Of a stretch of 5,341 nucleotides of DNA, positions 1-5,341 are shown in pieces. A model generated the notes under the pieces. That model saw only the letters and a program-made list of their open reading frames with translations. It did not search any database and was not told the DNA's origin. A program made the position numbers and the translations under genes. The DNA comes from Psychrobacter sp. (GTDB taxonomy: Bacteria; Pseudomonadota; Gammaproteobacteria; Pseudomonadales; Moraxellaceae). The first letter of the stretch is position 1, and each line of letters begins with the position of its first letter. The DNA is taken from the NCBI GenBank assembly GCA_020024075.1, contig JAHHUJ010000156.1:1-5341 (forward strand), given 5' to 3'.

Positions 1-1462
1 CCAGTACTTTATCGAAAATGATAAAGAAGAGGTGCCTTTTTCGCGCCAACAGCGAGCTTTGGTCTATCAGCGCGCAAAAAATGTCAGTGATACCAATGCT
101 TTTGGCACCCTTGATGACTTATATGCCCAAGATAAAGAGTGGTTTTTGCAATCACAAACCAGTCATCCGCTAGATGTGGATGATTTTCGCATTATTGTGG
201 GTAATGAGCGCTGTGAGCAGCCCTACTCTATGTCTGTGTTTAACATCTCAGCCATGAGCTTTGGTAGCTTATCAGGTCGAGCAATTATGGCCCTTAACCA
301 AGGGGCTAAAATGGGCGGCTTCGCTCATGACACTGGTGAAGGAGCAATTAGTCCATACCATCGTAAATATGGCGGTGACTTAATCTGGGAAATAGGCACC
401 GGTTATTTTGGTTGTCGTGATGAGCATGGTAACTTTGACCCGCAATTATTTGAGCAAAATGCAGTTGATGAACAAGTAAAAATGATTGAAATCAAGCTGT
501 CTCAAGGGGCGAAGCCGGGTAAAGGCGGGGTACTACCTGCAGAGAAGATCACTCAAGAAATTGCGGATACACGTAGAATCCCTATGGCAGAAGATTGTAT
601 TTCACCTTCAACCCACTCCGCTTTTCAAACTCCTCGCGAGCTAGTACACTTTTGGCAGAAGTTGCGTGAGCTGTCTGGGAATAAGCCCGTTGGTTTTAAA
701 TTATGTATTGGTCAGCCTTGGCAATTTATGGCCATCGTTAAGGCCATGATTGAAGAAGACAACTATCCTGACTTTATCGTCGTTGATGGCGCTGAAGGTG
801 GTACTGGCGCAGCCCCTGTTGAATTTATGGACAGTGTTGGTATGCCTTTAATTGATGGCTTCTTATTTGTGCATAATACACTGGTTGGTGCCGGTATTCG
901 TGATAAAATAAAAATCGGTGTCAGCGGTAAAATTGTCTCAGCTTTTGATATCGCAAAAATGCTGGCCCTTGGCGCTGACTGGTGTAACTCAGCGCGCGGC
1001 TTCATGTTTGCGGTCGGCTGTATTCAATCTCGCTCTTGTCATACCAACACTTGTCCTACCGGTGTGGCAACGCAAGACCCTTATCGTGAGAAAGCGCTGG
1101 ACGTCCCAAGTAAATCAGAGCGTGTGGCAAGCTTCCATAAAAATACGCTAAAATCTTTGGCAAACTTCGTAGGCGCGGTCGGTCTATCCCATCCTTATGA
1201 CTTGCACCCTTATCACGTGGCAAGACGTATGAGTGATGGCTCAATCAAGCTGCTATCAAGATGCTTTTACTTTATAGATGAAGGCGCCTTGTTGACGATG
1301 GATGCCCGTTCAGACATCTATAACCAAATGTGGGTTATGGCAGATCCTGATAGCTTCAAAGCCGATAACGAAGCTTATGTGGCCTATAACGAAGACTCTC
1401 GTGACGCCAAAAAGGTGACTGAGCCTAAGTCTGTTCATTTAGAATTCCCCACAGACATATAA
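1..1462 (+). CDS. FMN-binding glutamate synthase family protein (5' partial)
   Basis: The reading frame is open from position 2 to the TAA at 1460-1462, giving 486 visible residues. The GTG at 32 is not the real start: residues before it (QYFIENDKEE) continue the family's usual N-terminal region, so the gene begins outside the window. The protein matches the FMN/synthase domain of GltB-type glutamate synthase. Counting from position 2, I see MSFGSLS at residue 85, DTGEG at 110, AKPGKGG at 170, DGAEGGTG at 262, GVSGKI at 306, and a C-x5-C-x4-C cluster (C340, C346, C351, in CIQSRSCHTNTC) like the one that binds 3Fe-4S in glutamate synthase. The visible part has no glutamine amidotransferase domain, and stand-alone members of this family usually have only a short N-terminal, often membrane-anchored, extension. 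Binding of FMN and an Fe-S cluster is therefore likely, but the physiological substrate is unknown and glutamate synthase activity should not be assumed. It lies 31 bp upstream of the glycosidase gene and is probably co-transcribed with it. Confidence 0.93.
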   Translation, partial: QYFIENDKEEVPFSRQQRALVYQRAKNVSDTNAFGTLDDLYAQDKEWFLQSQTSHPLDVDDFRIIVGNERCEQPYSMSVFNISAMSFGSLSGRAIMALNQGAKMGGFAHDTGEGAISPYHRKYGGDLIWEIGTGYFGCRDEHGNFDPQLFEQNAVDEQVKMIEIKLSQGAKPGKGGVLPAEKITQEIADTRRIPMAEDCISPSTHSAFQTPRELVHFWQKLRELSGNKPVGFKLCIGQPWQFMAIVKAMIEEDNYPDFIVVDGAEGGTGAAPVEFMDSVGMPLIDGFLFVHNTLVGAGIRDKIKIGVSGKIVSAFDIAKMLALGADWCNSARGFMFAVGCIQSRSCHTNTCPTGVATQDPYREKALDVPSKSERVASFHKNTLKSLANFVGAVGLSHPYDLHPYHVARRMSDGSIKLLSRCFYFIDEGALLTMDARSDIYNQMWVMADPDSFKADNEAYVAYNEDSRDAKKVTEPKSVHLEFPTDI

Positions 1463-1482
1463 CACAGACAGATAATATGGTT

Positions 1483-1486
1483 AAGG
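1483..1486 (+). promoter_or_regulatory. Probable ribosome binding site of the glycosidase gene
   Basis: AAGG lies 7 nt before the ATG at 1494 and 10 nt before the second ATG at 1497. Both spacings work, so the site does not decide between the two starts. A stop-closed six-codon frame (ATG 1477 to TGA 1495-1497) overlaps both. Confidence 0.45.
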
Positions 1487-1493
1487 CCCCGAT

Positions 1494-2417
1494 ATGATGA
1501 ACTCCCTCTCTTGGTTTACGCAAAAGAACTACTGGTCTATCCTTGTCATCAGCGTAGGGGCCTCTGTATTACTGTCAGGCTGTAAAAATGGAGAGCTTGA
1601 TGCTTTAATCGAGTCTGTAAAAGAGGCGACCCCTGAACAGCACCAGTTCTGTCAATCCAAGGCCGCCCCTTTTGCCCATGCTGTGTGTCAGGTTTCACAA
1701 AATGAGCTACTTGAAGCCAACTCTCCTTTGTCTTTGCACTTATTTTGGAAATCAGGTCAATGGCAAGCGGCACAAGAAGACAGCAGTGCTCGCATAGCGG
1801 ATCAAGACCAATCACTCCAGCCCTTATATAAATTCAATAACCTGCTCGCCGACTTGCCAAAAAGTAGCGAGTTAAAGTTCGCCGCGAACGCCGGTATGTA
1901 CAACACTGAATTTGCCCCCATCGGCTTTACCGTGATTCAAGGCCGGCAGATTCTATCGCTGAATCTAAACGAGGGGGCGGGTAACTTTCATATGATGCCC
2001 AATGGGGTGCTGTGGTGGGACAAAAATAACCGAGTCAACATCACCGAGAGTCATAAGTTCAATGAGATGTTACAAAGCGGTGCAGCCAAGCCTTGGTATG
2101 CCACTCAGTCAGGGCCAATGTTAGTCATCGAGGGTAAGCTACATCACAAGTTCAATCCTGCCAGCACCTCCAAAAAAATTCGTAACGGTGCGGGGGTCTG
2201 TGAAGATGGCAACATAAAGTTTGTCACTAGCAATGAGCCGGTGAATTTTTATCAATTTGCCAGCTTATTTAAAGAGGATTTGAATTGTGCCAATGCCCTA
2301 TTTTTAGATGGCGGTATAGCGTCGGCACTATACGCTCCTGACATTGCCCATCAGGACAATAAAAACATGGGCGTGATGGTGGGCCTAATTGAGGATCATA
2401 GCAGTAATAAGCAATAG
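1494..2417 (+). CDS. Phosphodiester glycosidase family lipoprotein (NAGPA/DUF2233)
   Basis: Complete gene of 307 codons. The N-terminus is a lipoprotein signal: a hydrophobic stretch at residues 14-27 ends in the lipobox LSGC, with the lipidated cysteine at C30. The next residue is Lys, not Asp, which fits sorting to the outer membrane. The mature part has the hallmarks of the phosphodiester glycosidase (NAGPA-like, DUF2233) domain: FAANAGMYN from residue 129, GNFHMMPNGV further on, ATQSGPM at 203, KIRNG/GVC near 228-236, EPVNFYQFA, and FLDGGIASAL at 270. The family is named for the animal enzyme that removes GlcNAc from a phosphodiester on mannose; bacterial members are predicted to act on envelope or exopolysaccharide glycans, and the substrate here cannot be told. 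Besides C30 there are four cysteines (C53, C65, C236, C265), which could form disulfides in the periplasm. The start is one of two tandem ATGs (1494, 1497); AAGG at 1483-1486 is a fair ribosome-binding site for either. It follows the FMN-binding gene closely and probably shares its transcript. Confidence 0.9.
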   Translation: MMNSLSWFTQKNYWSILVISVGASVLLSGCKNGELDALIESVKEATPEQHQFCQSKAAPFAHAVCQVSQNELLEANSPLSLHLFWKSGQWQAAQEDSSARIADQDQSLQPLYKFNNLLADLPKSSELKFAANAGMYNTEFAPIGFTVIQGRQILSLNLNEGAGNFHMMPNGVLWWDKNNRVNITESHKFNEMLQSGAAKPWYATQSGPMLVIEGKLHHKFNPASTSKKIRNGAGVCEDGNIKFVTSNEPVNFYQFASLFKEDLNCANALFLDGGIASALYAPDIAHQDNKNMGVMVGLIEDHSSNKQ

Positions 2418-2425
2418 CTTACCCT

Positions 2426-2496
2426 GTGTCAGACAATTTTTGCTACAATACCTGCTAATTTATTTAGCGGCCTTCTATTAAGCAATTGTTTGACAC
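2426..2496. repeat. 13-bp inverted repeat with 45-nt loop around the candidate -10
   Basis: GTGTCAGACAATT at 2426-2438 is the reverse complement of AATTGTTTGACAC at 2484-2496 except at one position, where RNA could still form a G-U pair (G2432 with U2490). The 45-nt loop contains the TGCTACAAT site and a small GCTAA/TTAGC hairpin. It could be a paired protein-binding site, an RNA stem, or the ends of a small decayed element; the sequence alone does not decide. The left arm is followed by T's but this is not a terminator, since those T's lie in the loop. Confidence 0.6.
2441..2449 (+). promoter_or_regulatory. Candidate extended -10 promoter for ychF
   Basis: TGCTACAAT fits the extended -10 pattern TGnTATAAT with one mismatch in the hexamer (TACAAT). 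The expected -35 place (about 2421-2426, ACCCTG) is poor, which an extended -10 can tolerate. It is the best promoter-like match I see in this gap. Two TTGACA strings downstream (2490, 2502) look like -35 boxes, but neither has a good -10 at 16-18 bp. Confidence 0.4.
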
Positions 2497-2513
2497 TCAG
2501 ATTGACACTGAGA
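2490..2513 (+). repeat. Tandem 12-bp direct repeat
   Basis: Two adjacent copies, TTGACACTCAGA (2490-2501) and TTGACACTGAGA (2502-2513), are identical at 11 of 12 positions. The first copy overlaps the right arm of the larger inverted repeat and the second forms the left arm of the next hairpin, so the duplication joins the two structures. Each copy begins with TTGACA, the consensus -35 string, but no matching -10 is seen. Confidence 0.7.
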
Positions 2514-2537
2514 CTGAATTTATGTAGTCAGTGTTAA
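2502..2537 (+). repeat. 10-bp inverted repeat, potential RNA hairpin
   Basis: TTGACACTGA (2502-2511) pairs with TCAGTGTTAA (2528-2537) over all ten positions, one of them a G-U wobble (G2504 with U2535); the loop is 16 nt. No T-run follows, so it is not an intrinsic terminator. The first tandem copy could also pair with the right arm, less well, which allows alternative foldings. Confidence 0.55.
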
Positions 2538-2631
2538 CCGTAATCATCTTATTCAATAGCGTTTTTTAGTATTTATATCACCCTTAGTATCCGTATTAAG
2601 TATTCCATTTATTTTATTTTCAAATCAGATT

Positions 2632-2638
2632 AAGAGAG
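2632..2638 (+). promoter_or_regulatory. Probable ribosome binding site of ychF
   Basis: The purine-rich AAGAGAG lies 7 nt before the ATG at 2646. It is only a partial match to AGGAGG, but spacing and position fit and no better site is near. Confidence 0.5.
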
Positions 2639-2645
2639 ACAGAAC

Positions 2646-3737
2646 ATGGGCTTTAACTGTGGCATCGTGGGCTTACCAAACGTTGGAAAATCAACTTTAT
2701 TCAACGCTTTAACCAAAGCCGGTATTGCAGCCGAAAACTTCCCTTTTTGTACCAAGGATCCTAACGTAGGTATCGTACCTGTGCCTGATCCTCGCTTAAA
2801 TAAGCTAGCTGAAATCGTAAAACCTGAGCGTGTATTACCGACTACGATGGAGTTCGTGGACATTGCAGGTCTGGTAGCCGGTGCTTCACAAGGTGAAGGT
2901 ATGGGTAACCAATTCTTAGCAAACATTCGTGAGACTGACGCCATCGCTCACGTGGTTCGCTGCTTTGATGACGACAACGTGATTCACGTAGATGGTCGTG
3001 TTAGCCCTATTGATGATATCGAAACCATCAATACTGAGTTGGCTTTAGCAGATCTAGAAGCAGTTGAACGCGCCATTACCAACTTAACCAAAAAAGCTAA
3101 AGGTAATGACAAAGACGCTCAAGCTACCTTGGAGGTGTTCAAAAAAATTGAACCGCTATTAGCAGAAGGTAAAGCAGCACGCGGGGCTAACTTAGACAAT
3201 GATGAGAAAAAACTAATTAAAAGCTATGGTCTAATTACCCTAAAGCCGACCATGTATATTGCTAACGTCAGTGAAGATGGCTTTGAAAATAACCCTTACC
3301 TAGATGCTGTGCGTGAGTATGCGGCCAAAGAAGACGCTATCGTACTGCCGCTGTGCAACCAAATTGAGGCAGAAATCTCTCAGTTAGATGAAGCGGATAA
3401 AGCTGACTTCTTAGAAGGCATGGGCATGAAAGAGGCCGGTCTAGACCAAGTAATTCGCTTGGGCTATAAGCTGTTGGACATGCAAACTTACTTCACCGCA
3501 GGGGTAAAAGAAGTGCGTGCATGGACCGTAAAAGTAGGTGCTACTGCTCCTGAAGCAGCCGGTGTAATTCACACAGACTTCGAGCGTGGCTTCATTCGTG
3601 CTGAGGTTATCGCCTATGAAGACTTCATCGAATATGGCGGTGAAAAAGGCGCTGCTGCCGCGGGTAAGTCTCGCCTAGAAGGCAAAACTTATATTGTTCA
3701 AGATGGCGATGTAATGCACTTTAGATTTAACGTATAA
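2646..3737 (+). CDS. ychF: Redox-regulated ATPase YchF (Obg-family P-loop NTPase)
   Basis: A complete 363-residue protein, the same length as E. coli YchF. The P-loop GLPNVGKST is at residues 9-17, followed by the switch region around NFPFCTKDPNVG. The G3 motif DIAGLV starts at D72 and is followed by a GASQGEGMGNQFL stretch. The usual NKxD base-recognition motif is replaced by NVSE at 207-210, the change linked in this family to ATP preference over GTP. The middle (about 100-200) is the helical insertion, and residues 280 to the end form the TGS domain, ending HFRFNV. YchF binds ribosomes and the large subunit in other bacteria and is tied to translation control and oxidative stress response. 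The ATG at 2646 is preceded by a purine-rich AAGAGAG (2632-2638) 7 nt away and places the P-loop at its usual distance from the N-terminus. In many gammaproteobacteria ychF follows pth; here it does not. It is flanked by a repeat-rich leader and a strong terminator, which suggests a unit of its own. Confidence 0.98.
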   Translation: MGFNCGIVGLPNVGKSTLFNALTKAGIAAENFPFCTKDPNVGIVPVPDPRLNKLAEIVKPERVLPTTMEFVDIAGLVAGASQGEGMGNQFLANIRETDAIAHVVRCFDDDNVIHVDGRVSPIDDIETINTELALADLEAVERAITNLTKKAKGNDKDAQATLEVFKKIEPLLAEGKAARGANLDNDEKKLIKSYGLITLKPTMYIANVSEDGFENNPYLDAVREYAAKEDAIVLPLCNQIEAEISQLDEADKADFLEGMGMKEAGLDQVIRLGYKLLDMQTYFTAGVKEVRAWTVKVGATAPEAAGVIHTDFERGFIRAEVIAYEDFIEYGGEKGAAAAGKSRLEGKTYIVQDGDVMHFRFNV

Positions 3738-3792
3738 ACCTAAGCATTAGCAGGCCCAAACCGCCTGAGCTTATCTTAGCAATAAACCTAAC

Positions 3793-3821
3793 AAGCCGAT
3801 AAGTTAACTTATCGGCTTTTT
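3793..3821 (+). terminator. Intrinsic terminator after ychF
   Basis: Positions 3793-3818 are a perfect 26-bp palindrome (arms AAGCCGATAAGTT and its exact complement), which folds as an 11-bp stem with a TTAA loop. It is followed directly by T3819-T3821, so the transcript ends in a run of five U's counting the stem's last two. It sits 55 nt after the ychF stop. The sequence before the left arm is not a good A-run, so termination is predicted on the + strand mainly. Confidence 0.92.
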
Positions 3822-3831
3822 CTGTTATGCT
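3804..3831 (+). promoter_or_regulatory. Candidate promoter of dgt overlapping the terminator
   Basis: TTAACT (3804-3809) could serve as a -35 (4 of 6), with a 16-bp spacer to TATGCT (3826-3831, 4 of 6). The -10 hexamer is preceded by TG with one intervening base (3823-3824), making it an extended -10. The -35 would lie inside the terminator palindrome. dgt needs some promoter after this terminator, but each box is imperfect. Confidence 0.33.
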
Positions 3832-3869
3832 AATCATAACTTATCCCTACTTTGTTGATTTGGTGATTT

Positions 3870-5341
3870 ATGACTCAGCCTAGCCTTAATTTAAACGCTC
3901 ATTTAAATAGCTCTAGCCTAAAAAGCCTGTCTGCGCACAAACGCTGGTCCTACCTATTTACTGACCGCCGTCTGGGCAGTATAAAAAAAGACATCTCAAA
4001 AGAGAAGTCACGCACCCCTTTTCACAAAGACTATGACCGATTGGTTTTTTCCCAATCATTTCGGCAGCTCAACCAAAAGACCCAAGTCCACCCGCTTACC
4101 AATCAGATGGGTATACATACTCGGCTTACCCACTCTTTAGAGGTGTCCTGTATTGGCCGCTCACTGGGAATGATGGCCGCAGAAAAGCTGCAGTATAAGC
4201 TACCTGAGGGTCTGCCTCGTGGTATCAGTGTGGGTGATGTTGGAGTAATAGTACAAGCCGCTTGTCTAGCGCATGATATTGGCAACCCTCCTTTTGGTCA
4301 TGCTGGTGAATATGCAATTAGAGACTGGTTCAATCAGCCTAGTCAGCAGGCATTTTTAGGCCACATGACTCCTGCCCAGCGCTTAGACTTACAAGGTTAT
4401 GAAGGTAATGCACAAGGCTTTAGGCTGCTAACCCGCAATGAGCATCACCCTGACCGCGGCGGAATGCGCTTAACCTGTGCCACCTTAGGTGCTTTTATGA
4501 AATACCCGTGGTTGGCTGCTCACAGTAATATTATTAAGACAGATGGAAACGCTGAGTCTAGCTCCTCTACTCCGATTCGGGCCCTTGATATCAAAAAATA
4601 CGGCTGCTTTAATAATGATGCCAATTTACTCGATAAATTAGCAGACCAACTACACCTACCTTATGCCCTCGATCACGACGGTTATGCCCGTCATCCTCTA
4701 GCTTATCTGTTAGAGGCGGCCGATGATATCTGTTATGCCCTCATCGACTTAGAGGATGGCATTCACCTCAATATGATTAGCTATGAAGAAGTAGAGCCTT
4801 TAATGATGGGACTAATTGGCTCACGAGGGGTGCCTCCAGAAGTGACTAACAATGCTCCCATTGTCCAAAAGCTAGCCGCGTTACGAGGCCGAGCCATGAT
4901 GCGCTTGGTAGATAAAGTCACAGAAGCCTTCGTTACTCATGCTGATACCATGTTGGCAGGTGAAATGTATGGCAGCTTATTTGATCACTGTGAGCCCAGC
5001 GTGAGCGAGGGAATTAATAGAGCCAAAAACTTAGCGTCGAGCCAAATCTTTGCGCATCCGAGTAAGATACGTATGGAGCTGATGGCCAATCGCTGCTTGC
5101 AGACTTTATTGGAAGCTTTTATGCCGTTAGCGTTACTGCCCATTACCAAGCAGCCGCCTCACTTTGAACAAAAGCACCTGATTCAATTATTATATCAACA
5201 CCTGCATACTTTGAATCGCGAGTTGGGTATGGACGTCTATGAAAATGCGCTAAATATCTTAGATTACCTCACTGGTATGAATGACCATGAGGCCTACCGA
5301 CTGGCTCAGGATTTAAATGGCATTGGTGATAAAGTGTGGTA
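3870..5341 (+). CDS. dgt: Deoxyguanosinetriphosphate triphosphohydrolase (3' partial)
   Basis: The frame runs from ATG 3870 to the window edge without a stop: 490 complete codons plus TA. The protein is a dGTPase of the HD superfamily, which cleaves dGTP to deoxyguanosine and triphosphate in the cytoplasm and so influences dNTP pools. Metal-site residues expected for the family are visible: H88 (in HTRLTHSLEV, 83-92), H135-D136 (LAHDIGNPPFGHAGE), and the later Asp in EAADDI (D285 or D286). Other family blocks are DRLVFSQSFRQLNQKTQV before the first His, YEGNAQGFRLLTR from 177, and MRLTCATLGAFMKYPW. A Ser-rich linker (S230-S233) precedes the KYGCFNND segment. The start is fixed by an in-frame TGA at 3864-3866, and the next in-frame ATG would cut into the HD domain. 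Ribosome binding looks weak: GGTGA is only 3 nt from the ATG. E. coli Dgt has 505 residues, so little is probably missing; the final TA may or may not begin a stop codon. Activity on dNTPs other than dGTP cannot be excluded. Confidence 0.95.
   Translation, partial: MTQPSLNLNAHLNSSSLKSLSAHKRWSYLFTDRRLGSIKKDISKEKSRTPFHKDYDRLVFSQSFRQLNQKTQVHPLTNQMGIHTRLTHSLEVSCIGRSLGMMAAEKLQYKLPEGLPRGISVGDVGVIVQAACLAHDIGNPPFGHAGEYAIRDWFNQPSQQAFLGHMTPAQRLDLQGYEGNAQGFRLLTRNEHHPDRGGMRLTCATLGAFMKYPWLAAHSNIIKTDGNAESSSSTPIRALDIKKYGCFNNDANLLDKLADQLHLPYALDHDGYARHPLAYLLEAADDICYALIDLEDGIHLNMISYEEVEPLMMGLIGSRGVPPEVTNNAPIVQKLAALRGRAMMRLVDKVTEAFVTHADTMLAGEMYGSLFDHCEPSVSEGINRAKNLASSQIFAHPSKIRMELMANRCLQTLLEAFMPLALLPITKQPPHFEQKHLIQLLYQHLHTLNRELGMDVYENALNILDYLTGMNDHEAYRLAQDLNGIGDKVW

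Larger units (their letters stand above)
2418..2645. other. Intergenic leader region upstream of ychF
   Basis: This A+T-rich stretch of 228 bp has no credible coding frame and no canonical intrinsic terminator for the upstream gene. It holds an extended -10-like site (2441-2449), a 13-bp inverted repeat (2426-2438 with 2484-2496), a 12-bp tandem duplication (2490-2513), a 10-bp hairpin (2502-2537), and a small 5-bp hairpin (GCTAA 2454-2458 with TTAGC 2464-2468). From about 2540 to 2630 I see only A+T-rich sequence with weak -10-like strings. If transcription starts near 2456, the ychF leader would be about 190 nt. Confidence 0.7.

Noticed and set aside
32..34. GTG at 32 as the start of the first gene
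   Set aside because: The frame is open upstream to the window edge and the residues before the GTG fit the family's N-terminal region, so the gene is truncated by the window and does not start here.
763..1244. Several open frames of 60-80 codons on both strands inside the first gene
   Set aside because: They overlap a strongly conserved coding region, lack recognisable motifs or convincing ribosome-binding sites, and are shadows of the true frame.
1477..1497. Six-codon upstream frame (MVKAPI then TGA) overlapping the glycosidase start
   Set aside because: It could act in translational coupling, but it has no good ribosome-binding site and such a short frame is expected by chance.
1549..1815. 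88-codon antisense frame in the glycosidase gene
   Set aside because: No family resemblance or start signal, and it is entirely covered by a well-supported gene.
2490..2530. TTGACA strings at 2490 and 2502 as -35 boxes of a ychF promoter
   Set aside because: No hexamer at 16-18 bp downstream matches the -10 consensus at more than about half its positions.
2630..2944. 104-codon antisense frame over the 5' end of ychF
   Set aside because: It overlaps the P-loop region of ychF, whose protein match is unmistakable.
4103..4285. 60-codon antisense frame in dgt
   Set aside because: It mirrors the conserved HD-motif region of dgt and has no independent support.

Overview
This window reads as chromosomal core sequence from a gammaproteobacterium, most likely of the Moraxellaceae and probably Psychrobacter or a close relative. 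That assignment rests on my recognition of the protein sequences and moderate G+C; no search was run. All four genes lie on the + strand. Nothing looks like a mobile element, CRISPR array, tRNA or rRNA.

Layout: (1) positions 1-1462 hold the 3' part of a gene for an FMN-binding glutamate synthase family protein. Its frame is open to the left edge, so its start lies outside. (2) After 31 bp comes a complete gene (1494-2417) for a lipoprotein of the NAGPA/DUF2233 phosphodiester glycosidase family; it probably shares a transcript with gene 1. (3) A 228-bp gap (2418-2645) follows. It carries an extended -10-like site and a conspicuous set of inverted and tandem repeats built on TGACAC/GTGTCA. (4) ychF (2646-3737) is complete, at 363 codons. 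(5) A 132-bp gap contains a strong intrinsic terminator, a 26-bp perfect palindrome followed by T5, and a possible promoter for the next gene. (6) dgt, a dGTP triphosphohydrolase gene, starts at 3870 and runs off the right edge, probably only a little short of its C-terminus.

The genes do not form an evident pathway. The first encodes a probable FMN/Fe-S redox enzyme, the second an envelope hydrolase, the third a ribosome-associated P-loop NTPase and the fourth a nucleotide-pool enzyme. Spacing suggests three transcription units: genes 1-2, ychF alone (ended by the terminator), and dgt. No terminator is obvious between gene 2 and ychF, so read-through is possible.

I see no convincing new biological system. 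The part least explained by known features is the repeat-rich leader of ychF, with four copies of one short motif in alternating orientation and at least two mutually exclusive RNA foldings.
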